Source: Mytilinidion resinicola
Taxonomy: Eukaryota > Ascomycota > Dothideomycetes > Mytilinidiales > Mytilinidiaceae
Assembly (NCBI RefSeq): GCF_010093595.1
Contig: NW_022985449.1
Coordinates: 1,097,253 to 1,161,252, forward strand
Reading direction: 5' to 3'
Length of the DNA: 64,000 bases
The position numbers were made by a program, and so were the translations under genes. Below are positions 24,328 through 35,995 of this stretch, in pieces. The stretch's first letter is position 1. The number at the start of each line of letters is the position of its first letter. The notes under the pieces are model-generated. The model made no database searches. It had not been told where the DNA came from and was given only the letters and a program-made list of their open reading frames with translations.

Positions 24328-26840
24328 ATGGTACGTTCGGGGCTTCTTCTTGTCATGCGACTGTTTCGATTCCACGCGTGCATTTGTTTTACTAACTTTG
24401 GTGCGCCTCTTCGTGCAGACGGAGCGCAGAGCCTCCACAGAAGGCTTCCCCGGCCTCAATCGCTCTCAAATTTCAGCCCTACAGGCCCCTCGCACCCTCC
24501 CCAGCGGTCTTTCCACTAGCACTGCGTCGAACTCTACCACTCCTGTACCCCGGAGACGTTCGTTGAAGAGCAATTTCCGCCCAGAGGAACCCGCACACCC
24601 AGCATCTCTAATTGGGCCTGATGTAGATAACGCTGAGCCCCACAAGAACAAGCAAGGACGATACACCCCTCGCAAGACCTCCAGAGAGGCCTCTCCGCGC
24701 AAATCGACGTCCCCGAGACCATCTACATCCGAGTCGGAGTCGCGGGAAAAGGATATTGCTGGATATCTCCCGAAGCTCAGCCGGATACTGGAAGGGAAAG
24801 AGAACGTCCAACAGCGACGTCAGAAGAGTTCCTCGGCTGGCATCAAGGATACAGCAATACCACGTCGTAGTAGAGCTGTCGAAGATGATAGTGTAGTGGC
24901 TCGTCGTGCCGCCCGGCAGAAGCAAAGCATACTCCAGCGCCGCGCTGATACAATTTCCAATCTCGCCAACCCCTCCATGCTCTCGCTTGTGTCAGATCTC
25001 ACAAACACTTCTAATACGTCAAGTGGGAGCAACTCAACCGTGACTCAAAAGTCCTACGACAGATCTAGCATATCGAAACGCAGACTGTCCAAGGAACGTC
25101 GACGCATTGAAACGAAGACCGCCTCAGCCACCCCTAACACTATGGACGCGTCTTCAGGAGAGCCCAGCGTGTTTAAATACATGCAAGCGAATGTGACTTC
25201 GGCACAACCCCAAGCCAGCGATGACCGGCCTACGTCGTCATCCTCGTCGTCTTCAGCGTCAACTGTGTTGTCAGATAACGACGATGACGGCGTAGACTCT
25301 TCGAATGCTGATGAGCCTGAGATCGAGTCACCAATGACGTCCCCACCCATGTCGTCTAGAAAATTAGTGCACGACGAAGGTGTCCATCGAGAGCGATTCA
25401 GGAGTGATTCTGGCATCTCAGTGCGGGACAGTAGTCCAGATTCAGCTGAGCATGCTCATAATACTCACCAGCCGTCCGTGCACGACCTAGAAGAGGAGGA
25501 GGAAGAAGATGAAGAGGAAGAAACCGAAGACGACGAAGAGAGCGACGGTGACGGCAGCGACGAAGAGGGCCACGATGCATCTCACACGACCGCGCTGCAG
25601 AGAGTCCCACCCCCTGTTGCCCCTGCGACATCACCTTCAGAACGTCATAGGGCGGGCTCCCATGACCGCCATCACCGACGACTGAAAGACCGGGAAGAGG
25701 AGCTACGGCAACACGTTCTGCAAAGCCCACAGCCCCATTCTAACTTCCAATTCTTTGGCGACCCCTCCCCACATCCTCGACCAGCACTCCCACTAATCGA
25801 CCCTCATGCCCATTATGACGCCGCCTCAGTTTCGATGTATCCACAAGCCCCTCAAGTGCCACCGTGGTCGTCGCCAGCCGCCCAGCCTTCATCAGTTGCC
25901 TATTATCCACCCCCACAAGCCCCTTACCCACCCTCACAAGCCCACGTTGACAATGCTTATGCAATGAGCCCAGGGGGTTCCAACAGCATGCTTGTGCCGC
26001 CTCCGCCTTTCCATTATGGACAAGCGCCACACTATCCAACCGGGCCGGATCTCACCAAAACAACTCTGGTAGGGTATGAGCTGCTGGCTGATAAGCTATC
26101 TGAACGCCCCAAAGATGACGCGTCAGAAGCAACGAGAGTGACACCCATGTATCGCAAGTTCGAGAACCTCAATCACCGCGTCCTTTTACATGTGCAAGAC
26201 GAGATCTCGGAGCTCGAGGAAGAGCTGAGGTATCTGGATGAATGCATTGCGCAGATGACGCCGCCAGGCGAAGAGGGGCACATTATGCCTGCATCTCGGC
26301 GGGTAGAGGCACGATACGGCGGAGAACTGCATTACCGACGAACGGACTGCTTGGGCAGGATTTACATGAAACTGGGCCAATACAGTGCGATGCCAACCAT
26401 GGTGTATCTATTTGCCCCCCGCTAACAAGTTTCTAGATCAGGCGCTTTCCTCATACAGCACAATGATGAAGGAACTAGACCCCGCAAGTGCGGATGACAT
26501 CCAGGCGTACCATTCGTGGATGGAGCGTCACGCGCCTGTCGACAAGGCCGAGTCGCGCTTTTTGGAGCACAGGAACGATCTCCTGGCGATAGCCCGCCGC
26601 AGGCGATCGTCTGCGGGCGTCGTTGGTGGCGCGGGCCCAGTGGAGTCCGCAGCGCTGGGCCTCCCGTTGATGCTGGTACTCCTGATACTCCCCCTCATGG
26701 CGTTTGCGGTGATTCCGGGCTTGCTGGGCAGGCTGTTCATCATTGTGCTTATCGGGCTGGGCCAGGCGGCGGTTGTCACACAGACGGACCTCGTGGGTAT
26801 TATGGCGATTCGCGAGTGGGCGAAGTGTGGTTCAATGTGA
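24328..26840 (+). CDS. DUF6594 domain membrane protein
   Basis: Three exons: 24328-24330 (the ATG codon alone), 24419-26384 and 26437-26840 (2373 nt, 790 residues). The first ~560 residues are disordered and Ser/Arg/Pro-rich with an acidic Glu/Asp tract. A DUF6594-type block follows: MYRKFENLNHRVLLHVQDEI, SELEEELRYLDE (coiled coil), LGRIYMKLGQYNQALSSYSTM and FLEHRNDLLAIARR. It ends with two hydrophobic helices, LGLPLMLVLLILPLMAFAVI and LFIIVLIGLGQAAVV. DUF6594 proteins are common in Pezizomycotina and of unknown function. Intron 1 (gtacgt...ACTAAC...gtgcag) follows the A-T-G directly; no other ATG occurs in this frame before 25143, which supports the model. The TGA at 26838 overlaps a GTGAGT, so a further C-terminal exon with a third helix is possible. 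Confidence 0.8.
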
Positions 26841-29486
26841 GTGCTCAGATTTTCCTGTTTATTGGACCGGGGACTGGCCGGGAGGAGGATGGAGAGCATG
26901 TGTGCCTCTCGCTCGCCACCGTGGAGTGTGGCGAAAGCAGAGAAACATTCACTACACGAGGGGTTGCAAGAAGAACCACCATACTGCTTTCACTCTAGAC
27001 TATCGTGGAGCGAGGGACTAATGCGAGGTACAGTTACTTTGCTTTCCTGGCGGTTCTTGCGGTTCTTGCGCAATGACTCGTGTAGTCGACAACCTAGACC
27101 CGACGAGGATGGGTGAGGGGATGAGGCGATCAAACCGCAGGCGATCAAACTCCTCTATCCGATGCGACCTTCATAGAAATCGGGCGTTTGCGATGGAGTC
27201 GTTTCTCGAGGTTGAATTAAGGGCTGGCTTGAAGGCTGGATCCAGGGTCTCTGGTTGCCTTTTTCTACCACGGCGAGGGGCAATTGTCATTTCAGGGTCC
27301 ATTTTGGCGCATGTGGAGTTTGCAGGGCGGTTTCACGGGCACAGGCCCATCTCCCGAGGGCCCACGGTTCGCGATGCGCTGAGCCACGAGGCGATGACGA
27401 CGACATCAGCTGTGATAGACGGCATTCGAACTGTTATTACGAGTTTCCTTGCGCTGCGCCTCCTCCATCTGAGCAACGAGACGATTATTGTACTAGCTAT
27501 CTAGATCCTGTATGGACGACCTCGAATGGGCAATGCACTACACAGGACAATTTAAAACAACAATTATTGGCATTTGGCACGGCCTGCGATCGCCTGCGGC
27601 TCCGTAGCGCGAAATCGCGATATGCGCAGCAAAGGCCTCGGTCTTATTTGTCGTCTGGTTCAACACTTCTCCACAGCTCTGCCTAACGGTCGCTGCAGGC
27701 GGAGCGCACCTAATTGCGCAAGCTATCGACTATCCGCCTAGTAAACCGCGAAGGAGCACGCGCCCCTGACGAGGGACCCAATCGCAGACCCAGGGCCTTC
27801 CACTACTCCTCTGCTGCTGCAATGCGGAGATGTGTAATCACTGCAAGCACAGCCAAGGCGATCAGCGGGCGCACAGAGGGTCCCTACATCAGCGGCGGAT
27901 GGGCACAGCGCCGGTGGTTGAGTGCGGTGCAGGCAGTCGGAGATTTCTTGAGGTGGAACTATGCACGTTCGTCTGTTCCTGGATAGGCTGGAGAGGCGGA
28001 TGCGCCGGTTGTTCTGCATGCGTGCGGGCCTCGTTGCGATACGGAGCTTGGCGGGCCGTGTACCAGGATTGATTTACGGTGGTGTCGTGGAGTGCAAGCG
28101 ATGAGGTTCGGGGCATGATCACCTGGCCTTTAGCGCGAGTGTGGGCTGAAACGCTTGGGTGGTGGAGCGGTGCCTGTCGGTCGGGAGGGGAGGGGTAAAG
28201 CGCGTAGGCGTGGCGTGGCTAAAGGGGGGGTGGTTTCTAACAATGGGTGAGGACTGATCAACAATGCCAGTTCTTGCTATGTGGGCGTGGAACTATGCTT
28301 GCGTCCAATCTTTGGTAGCTCTGGGAGACGCTCTCTGGGCAGCTGCGATGGTGCGATGGCGCTCCACGAGGTGCTCGTTCTCGCCGTTTGAGGTCGAATA
28401 TCACGGTCTTAGGGCTCGGCGTGGTTTGGAGGCGCATACTGCTCCGCTGCTGCACCGTCCGGGGCGGCACGCTGCTGGCACGTCTATTCTGCACCGCCCT
28501 ATGCCGCCGCATCGCATGTGCCAGCGCCCGCGGTTTACTGTGGCCCCGGCCAAGGCGTCATGTCGGCCCTGACACTTATCTTCTTCGGGCGGGCAATCTC
28601 GAAACCGCAGACGCCACAGCTCCGCGCTCCTTTTCCCCCAGACCACAGGTGTGCGAGCGGGCCCTATCGCCCAGCCAGCCTGACTGCGCAGGCTCGTCCG
28701 ACGGCACCTGCTCCAGAGACTCGCAGTCCCCTCATCGAGCACCCACGGGCCCTTTGCCTGCAACTTGCCGACCATCGCTGCCCGTGCCTGCGCCCCTGTG
28801 CCCGCGATTGCACCCGCACGCCTGGCCTCGCTGCCGCCTGCCGCCCGCCGTCGTCCCCGACGCTGCCTCGCACGTTTCAGACACAGCTCCTGCTCCGCGA
28901 CGACAGTCCGCCGCGAAACCCCTCTTCCTTACGTCGCCTTTGCCCTCAGCCCTCACCACCGGCAGTCCAAACCCTCACCGTCCACCGATCCGGGAGGAAT
29001 GCCGCTGTCTCGCCTGCTACCGTTATCGCAGTAGTGCTCAGCCAGCCAAATCACCCTCCACCTGCAACCACCACTCACACGGCGCCCATCGCCCAAGCTT
29101 CACGTCTCCCCTGGCCAGCGCTCCAATCCCTCCAGCCCGGCATTCCTATTGCTCGCACCAATCCGCCTTCCATCCTGCGCGATCCCGCGAAGAATCCTCT
29201 GAAACTTCCACGCGCGAACCACCGCGGCGCTCAGCGTCGCAGCGGCCTGGGCATCCACCCTCCAGCGCACAAACGCCGCCGACCAAAATTGCGTGGCCAA
29301 CAAAGAATCGCTAGCCCGGAGCGCAGAAGCGCATCCCATACCGTTGCACAAGTACCTGACTGCTGCGCGAGCTTCTTTGTCTCGAGCTCGGCTTGTGGTA
29401 CCTCGACAAATTGCATTCCTCTATACGGGACGACCACCCCCCGACAAACGCCCGCACTGCGCAAGTTTACCGTACCTTGGTAGATA
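26841..29486. other. long GC-rich non-coding region and RasGAP leader
   Basis: About 2.6 kb without a convincing gene. Two overlapping + frames of about 310-320 codons at 28388-29483 are Pro/Ser/Arg/Ala-rich, in different frames, with no domain, and fit GC-rich sequence with few stop codons. The right part is C-rich, consistent with a long promoter and 5' leader of the RasGAP gene starting at 29487. Confidence 0.45.
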
Positions 29487-32089
29487 ATGGCCGTCTCCAT
29501 GCTTCACGCTCCCTCCAGAGCTTCGACTTCGTCCTCGTCGTCCTTCATACCCGTCTCGCGCCAGAACACAATGTCTTCGCACGATGGCTCGCGCTCGGTG
29601 CGACAGTCAAAGCGCTACTCCGTCACTGCCCTGTACCTGTCTATTTCCGCGAAGGAGAAGGAATTGGAGATCGAGGACGACCTCGCAAAGGGTATGGTGC
29701 CACCATATCATGCCACAATTGATCAGTATTAATAGACCTCCAGCGCAAAAAATCCTACGGGAACTAAAATCGAAGATATCCTCGCAATCGAAGAAGAATT
29801 TCGTGTTGGAGAAGGACGTCAGATATCTCGATTCGCGGATAGCGTTGCTTATCCAAAACCGTATGGCGTTGGAAGAGGTAAGTAGGACTTGCTCACCACC
29901 ACAAGCATAAAGCTAACAGGACCAGCAAAACGAGGTAGCTAACCATCTCGATGAAGCTGCTGACCTGCAAGAAGGTTTCTTCCCGAACGACGAGAAGACG
30001 CAAAAATACGGAAATCTACTCTTCCTCCTACAGTCCGAGCCTAGACATATCGCCCATCTCTGCCGCCTGGTCACCATGGCTGAGATTGACTCGCTCCTAC
30101 AAACTGTCATGTTCACAATTTATGGAAATCAGTATGAGAGCCGCGAGGAGCACTTATTATTGACCATGTTTCAGGTATGTAGTACCGGGAAGATAAGGCA
30201 ATAACAGCGCTAATATAGGCAAACAGTCCGTTCTCACCTATCAATTCGATAACACCCCTGACTACTCTTCCCTACTACGCGCAAATACCCCCGTTTCACG
30301 AATGATGACCACATACACGCGCCGAGGACCCGGACAGAGCTACCTCAAGGTTGTACTGGCTGAGAGGATCAATTCCCTCATCGAAATGAAGGACATGGAC
30401 CTCGAAATCAATCCTCTAAAGGTCTACGAGAAGATGTTAATGGACCATGAGGACCAACACGGCAAACCCCCTGCCGACATGCCAAAGGGCGTGACCGCTG
30501 AACAGGCAGCCGAACATCCACGGGTGCAGCAGGCTATCGAACCACGTGTTGCCTCGCTGATGGAGATTGCCAACGCATTCTTGGACACCATCATAAGAGG
30601 CTTAGAAGAGACCCCGTACGGCATCCGATGGATCTGCAAGCAGATCCGAAGCTTGTCGAAACGAAAATACCCGGATGCACAGGACCAGACAATCTGCACC
30701 CTTATCGGAGGATTCTTCTTTCTCCGATTCATCAATCCGGCAATCGTGACACCGAGGTCATACATGCTGATCGACGCCACCCCGGCAGAGAACCCTAAGC
30801 GTACCCTAACCTATGTTGCCAAGATGCTCCAAAACCTGGCCAATAAGCCGTCATACGCCAAGGAGCCGTACATGGTCAAACTGCAGCCTTTCATCCAGCA
30901 TAACAAAGAGCGGATCAACAAGTTCATGCTGGATTTGTGCGAAGTCCAAGATTTCTACGAAACTCTAGAAATGGACAACTATGTGGCACTTTCTAAGAGA
31001 GATCTGGAACTATCCATCACTCTCAATGAAGTCTATGCCACGCATGCGCTCTTGGACAGGCATGCCGCTGAGCTGGTAAGTGCTCGCAAGGGCGTTGATC
31101 CCAACGTGGGTAGGTTGTTTAACTATTTTGAGCAGGCAAAAGATGAAAGCTCTCATTTGGGCGTCATATTGCAAGAACTCGGTCCAGCTCCTCCACAGCT
31201 GCCACGAAAAGAGAACAGGGCCATCAATCTGCCACTTTTCAGCAAGTGGGAGACACCGCTGGATGATCTTACCGCGGCTCTGGACATTACGCAAGAGGAG
31301 ATTTTCTTCATGGAGGCCAAGTCCACATTCGTCATGATTTTGCGAACTCTACCGGCCAACACATCCGTGACTCGGAGGCCTCTCCGACTTGACCGAGTTG
31401 CTGACGCTGCCGCGACTACGAAGAACGATTCGGTCATGGTGAAGAAGGGCATCAGGAGCATGGAGCTGCTGAGCCAGCTACAAGAACTTGGCGTAATTGA
31501 CAAGGATGACGGCTTCGCGTTACTCCGGGACGAGGTCGAGCAAGAACTCGTACATTTAGGATCCATGAAGGACAAGGTCGTAGAAGAGACCAAGAAGCTT
31601 GAGGAGGTTTTCCGCACCATCCGCGACCACAATGCGTACCTCGTCGGCCAACTCGAAACCTACAAGTCTTACCTCCACAACGTGCGAAGTCAGTCCGAGG
31701 GCAAGACCAGGAAACAGCAGAAGCACCAAGTACTCGGACCTTACAAGTTCACGCACCAACAGCTAGAGAAGGAAGGCGTTATCCAGAAAAGCAACGTGCC
31801 CGAAAACCGAAGAGCCAACATCTACTTCAATTTCACCAGTCCCCTACCTGGTACATTTGTCATCTCGCTGCATTACAAGGGTAAGAGTCGACTAGCTGTC
31901 CCCGGATTGAGCTTGACTAACTCTTCAGGACGAAACCGCGGCCTGCTCGAACTCGACCTCAAACTTGACGATCTCCTCGAAATGCAGAAGGACAACCAGG
32001 AAGACCTGGACCTCGAGTACGTGCAGTTCAACGTGACGAAAGTGCTTGTCCTCCTCAACAAGCGGTTTGCGCGGAAGAAGGGGTGGTGA
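29487..32089 (+). CDS. Ras GTPase-activating protein, IQGAP-related (GapA/Sar1 type)
   Basis: Five exons: 29487-29691, 29744-29877, 29926-30174, 30227-31880 and 31929-32089 (2403 nt, 800 residues). It switches Ras off by stimulating GTP hydrolysis at the membrane and controls polarised growth. A Ser-rich N-terminus and coiled coil (to about 150) precede the RasGAP domain (about 155-420). The domain has the arginine-finger loop LLRANTPVS (Arg214) and the [12 protein letters not shown] signature near 358-370. A RasGAP_C domain (about 600-790) carries a long helix ([15 protein letters not shown]) and ends [14 protein letters not shown]. It lacks CH and IQ motifs, so it matches S. pombe Gap1/Sar1 and Aspergillus GapA rather than a full IQGAP. 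Intron 4 (31881-31928) is 48 nt with no stop, so unspliced RNA would still be in frame. Upstream non-coding sequence is unusually long. Confidence 0.92.
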
Positions 32090-32792
32090 TTTCGATTTCG
32101 GTGACGGGCCCTTCGACGACACCGAGAGAGAGAAAGGTCGGAACTGTCAGGAAGATGTTTGATGTCATTTACGCCAGAGCTATAATGCTGCATACCCCAT
32201 CCCCGAGTTTCCTCTTTTTCTCTTATCACTTTTCGTTCGGAATCGCTCTCGCGCCAGAGAATGCTGGTGCTCTGGGTGCCGGGTGAGGTTGTAGGGGTCG
32301 GACCACGGGATGGTAACGGGGTTACTGGTGTTATTCTGTGTTGCTTGGAGCTTCTTCCTTTTTTTTGGTGTTTGGGATACCCTGGGGCCTTTGTGCGAAA
32401 GGAAAGGACGAGGAAGAAAGATGGGATTAGGAAATTTTACCAAGGTATGGTTATTGCGGTGTATGATTCGAGCTATATGAAAGTATGGGAAGGGAAAGGA
32501 GAGGATGAATTGGAGGAAAGAGTAAACAAAACCAGCTCCGGGGGAAGGGCTTTACTTGGTTGCGACGAATCGGGCTAGGCGGCTTTACCCGGCTGTGGAA
32601 AGGGCCTATGTGTGGTTTTCCCCTTTTGTTCCTTTACTCGGTGTGCGGATTAACAACCATTCTTAGCACTCGTTGTAATACACGCTTGCCCCCCGCCCCA
32701 CCAGTAATTCTCTTTTGCCGTTTTTTGAGGAATAGCCTTGGGGGATTTGGGAACTTTTGTCGTTTTTCTCGTATGTTCGGCTGGACCGAGAA

Positions 32793-32836
32793 GGGGGGAG
32801 AAGGGGAAGGGGAAGGGGAGGGGGAGGGGGGAGGGG
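32793..32836 (+). repeat. G-run array (GGGGAA/GGGGGA)n, G-quadruplex-like
   Basis: Seven or more runs of four to six G are separated by one or two bases, enough for several intramolecular G-quadruplexes on the plus strand (the sense strand of the upstream RasGAP gene). Confidence 0.6.
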
Positions 32837-33365
32837 TGGACCTTTATATCTATGAAATTTCTATTCAGAGAGGGCCGGGCGTTGTTTTGTATCTAGTTTT
32901 CAAGGAACGGGTGGTTTCTGAGCGAATTGGGGCAAGGGGAAAGGGCATGATTTGCGAATATCCATTGTACGATAATTAGGTTGCTTTCTGCGGTATTGAA
33001 GGGAGTTTTGGGGGGGGGGAGGGCGGGAATTTTTTTTTTTGTGGTTGCTTTCGGTTGATTGAGTTTTTTTGAAAGGTTCGGATTGAATTCCTTTTTTTTT
33101 TTGAGAGAGAGAGAGAGAGAGAGATTGGAGAGACGAGATGATTGGGTCTATCTAATGTTTAATTGGGGGCAATCACGATGGCCATAGTCATAGCATGTTG
33201 CATGAGACACGGTGTTTGATGTTTGAATCTGATTGAGTGGTTACCTATCTGTGACGGTGGTGGAGAGAGCGACTCTGAGGCGAGGGGCTCAAAACACCGT
33301 CTTAGCTACCTGAATAAAAGAAAAACCCGCATGCAAAGTGAGAAGACAAGTAAGAAAGCACACAG

Positions 33366-33640
33366 TTTTTTTTTTTTTTTTTTTTTTTGGGGGGGGGGGG
33401 GGGGGGTTTAATATTTGTTTGATCAGTGATGGTCGTGTCTCGAGCGCCTTGAAGCCGCTTAGACAACGTTCTACCATCCGTGCCTGCAGTACAACAAAAT
33501 AAGAAGCAAAAGCAGTTTTTTTTTTTTTTGGGAATATTGGTTTTTGATTGTGATCGCTGATGGTAATGTCTCGAGCAGAGAAGCTCAAGTCAACATCATC
33601 AAAGGGTAAGGCTATGCACATCCGTGGAGTGCATGCAAAA
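33366..33640 (+). repeat. imperfect tandem duplication with poly-T/poly-G heads
   Basis: Copy 1 (33366-~33500) has about 23 T then about 18 G, then the core GATGGTCGTGTCTCGAGC and later CCATCCGTG. Copy 2 (33517-~33640) has 13 T then GGG, then GATGGTAATGTCTCGAGC and ACATCCGTG in the same order, about 130-145 bases downstream. The T/G tracts differ in length as expected for slippage. Confidence 0.55.
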
Positions 33641-34105
33641 ACAACAATAGTAGAGCAGAGCCATCGCCCTCGCTTGAAGAGAGAGCAACACAGCTCGACG
33701 ACGCTATCCCAGCGCCAAACTTGTATGCAACAAAAACAAAACAAGAACATAAAACAGCAATGCCTGCCTGCTTGCTTGCCGCAAGGAGTAATGATCCAGA
33801 ATTCCGTCCACCCATATCGGATGCGAAGCTAGCTAGCCCACTCAAGGAAGGCCCGCCCGCTTCTGCTTTCATATACATGGAAGTGTGCTCCGTTTTTCGC
33901 CAATTCGTGCTGCAAATTTCGATTCATAGTCGTAAACTCCGGATCCATGAGGCCGTGTCCTGCTGCCCCAGAAAACCCAATGTGGACAGAGCAGAAGGTT
34001 CCTATCCAAGACTCGTTCCGGAACACCGTGGTAGACTCTGTGCAACCCATCCCAAACCCAAAGAGAGAAAAGAAAAGTGATGCATGGGTAGAGCGAAGAG
34101 CGAAA

Positions 34106-35995
34106 TCAGAGCTCGGTGTAGTCGCTAGGCCTCATGACGCGATGCTTCGGTCGGCCCCGATGCGGGTTGACCGGCTTCCGGAAGTATGCGTCCTCGTCAT
34201 TCGGTCCGGGGTTGGAAAAGACATTGCGCTGCTGGTTTGGGAATGAGCCGGGCTGCTGCTGATGCATCGGCTGTTGTTGCTGGTGCTGGCCCCAGTTTTG
34301 GTTGTTTCCGTTGGAGTAGTACTGTTGTTGTTGTCGCTGATTACCCCAGCCGTTGCCATTAGGATAGCCATTCATCATACCCATGTTGTTCATGTTCATT
34401 GGCATGTTGTTCATACCCATTGGCATTCCCATACCCATACCCGTTGGCATACCCATACCGTAGGCGGGGTTCATGCCCATCATGGGGGCGGCCGAGTACA
34501 TTCCCGGCATGCTCATGGCGGAAGTCATAGGGGGAATGTTGGCGAGAGCGTTCATCTGGGCGATGAATTCTTGTTCGTTGCGAGGAACGGAAGCGGGCCA
34601 CTGCTGCTGCTGCTGCTGCTGCTGTGCTTGCTCTTGCTGGCGACGCATCGCAGCTGGAGCACGTGGCGGAGATGGTTTGCGTTCATTATGGAGGTCTTCT
34701 TCAGCTGGACGCTTCTTGCTGTTTGACGATGTGCCGGGTTGTGCGGCGACGGAGTAAGGTGTGGAAGTCGATACTGAGGTGTTCGACGTGGTGTTGGATG
34801 AGTTCGAGACATTCGACAGTGGTGATTCGGACGATGCCTTCGGAGGGTTAGTAGCAGTATCTTTGGTAGACGATTTAGCTTCAGGAGTCTGGACCTCCTT
34901 TGCTCTGCGTTCAGCGATCTTCTGATCTTCGTACGCTTTGATCTTAGCCGTCATGTCGTCGTCAGCGACGAGGTCGTCAATCAGCACGCCATCCTTGTTG
35001 CAGTTAGGGCAGACTAGGTCGTTCTCAACAAGTGCATTCTCGATACATTCATTGCAGTAAGTCTTGCCACAGCAAGGAGTTTTCATTGGCTCCACGAACA
35101 TTCGATTGTCCAAAGGACACTCCAGACCTCGGTCCCTAAGTTCTTTGCTGCCAGTCTCCGCAGCCTCTGCCTGCGCTGCCGACGCCTTGGTCTTTGCCTG
35201 AAATTGCTCCCACGATGCTTTGTCCGGCTCTGCTATCACGTACTCGCCTTCAGCATTCACCATCACTCCCGAGGGTTGCTTGCTATTATCCGTTAGGCCG
35301 TCTTCGGTAAGGGCGAACGGCTTTTCGACCGTCTTGAGGAATGAGCGGGGTATTCCGGTGGTGCGCTTGATGCGCGGCTGGCTCTTGAAGTTGGGATCGT
35401 CATTGGTGGGGCATGCCTGAATCCAATGTCCCTTCTCGTGGCATCGGTAGCAGATGTAGCCTGGGGGCGGGTCATGTTCAGGGACGGATGCGGGCTTCTT
35501 GTTGAAATTCTTGTGGTACACAGGCTTAGCACTTGCCATCTGCTTCTGTTGCTGGTCCCACTGATCACCGCTGGCGCTGAACATGGCCTTGATCCTATCC
35601 TCCTCGGTCATAGGCTTGTTGGGGTCTGCAGGCTTGGTGGTAGCTGTGAACGCGGCTTTCGAGTCGAGGTGGTTTTCCTTTCGGTGGGTATTGCGGGCGG
35701 TAACAGGCGCAGTGCCGGAGATGTATCGCGCTGCTTTGCCACATCCTGGCTTCGACGCAGGAAGTCGGCGGGCGATAACGAGAGACGACCGAGCGATGAT
35801 GGTGGTATCGTCATCGTACTCTTCCGGGGGAGTGTCTTCGTTGTAGATAGAGAGATCGAAGTCCCTGCCATCGCCTAGCCCGCAAGCGATGATGATTTCG
35901 CGCTTGAGCTCAAAGACCGAGATGCCGGTGCCATCGAAGGGGATGCGTTGCGGCTCTTTGGACGACTTGAACTTGAAGAACACGGACGAAGTCAT
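34106..35995 (-). CDS. MPE1: Cleavage/polyadenylation factor subunit Mpe1 (RBBP6 family)
   Basis: Single exon, 630 codons (629 residues). It is a subunit of the nuclear CPF complex that cuts and polyadenylates pre-mRNA. Domains in order: N-terminal DWNN ubiquitin-like domain (1-80, VFFKFKSSKEPQRI to ARSSLVIARRLPA); CCHC zinc knuckle CYRCHEKGHWIQAC (182-195); RING/U-box-like region with LECPLDNRMF, TPCCGKTYCNEC and LVCPNC (about 291-333); then a disordered tail with a poly-Gln tract encoded by CAG repeats (34599-34623 on the plus strand as CTG) and Met/Gly/Asn-rich repeats (PMGMNNMPMNMNN). This is the full Mpe1 architecture. ATG 35995 begins exactly at the DWNN domain; the frame stays open upstream, but that extension lacks any family match. 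It is convergent with RasGAP. Confidence 0.95.
   Translation of the reverse strand: MTSSVFFKFKSSKEPQRIPFDGTGISVFELKREIIIACGLGDGRDFDLSIYNEDTPPEEYDDDTTIIARSSLVIARRLPASKPGCGKAARYISGTAPVTARNTHRKENHLDSKAAFTATTKPADPNKPMTEEDRIKAMFSASGDQWDQQQKQMASAKPVYHKNFNKKPASVPEHDPPPGYICYRCHEKGHWIQACPTNDDPNFKSQPRIKRTTGIPRSFLKTVEKPFALTEDGLTDNSKQPSGVMVNAEGEYVIAEPDKASWEQFQAKTKASAAQAEAAETGSKELRDRGLECPLDNRMFVEPMKTPCCGKTYCNECIENALVENDLVCPNCNKDGVLIDDLVADDDMTAKIKAYEDQKIAERRAKEVQTPEAKSSTKDTATNPPKASSESPLSNVSNSSNTTSNTSVSTSTPYSVAAQPGTSSNSKKRPAEEDLHNERKPSPPRAPAAMRRQQEQAQQQQQQQQWPASVPRNEQEFIAQMNALANIPPMTSAMSMPGMYSAAPMMGMNPAYGMGMPTGMGMGMPMGMNNMPMNMNNMGMMNGYPNGNGWGNQRQQQQYYSNGNNQNWGQHQQQQPMHQQQPGSFPNQQRNVFSNPGPNDEDAYFRKPVNPHRGRPKHRVMRPSDYTEL

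Larger units (their letters stand above)
32090..34105. other. convergent intergenic region, low complexity
   Basis: Separates the 3' ends of RasGAP (+) and Mpe1 (-). The plus strand is G- and T-rich, with G-run arrays at 32793-32836, several poly-T runs (33032-33042, 33092-33104, 33366-33388, 33517-33529), a GA repeat (33104-33125) and a tandem duplication (33366-33640). No gene seen. Confidence 0.5.

Noticed and set aside
28388..29483. Two overlapping + frames of 308 and 321 codons before RasGAP
   Set aside because: Both are Pro/Ser/Arg/Ala-rich and in different frames of the same GC-rich DNA. Neither has a recognisable domain, and together they look like the by-product of few AT-rich stop codons.
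33289..33750. 153-codon minus-strand frame with poly-Pro and poly-Lys
   Set aside because: Generated by the poly-T/poly-G tract and the tandem duplication; no protein signal.
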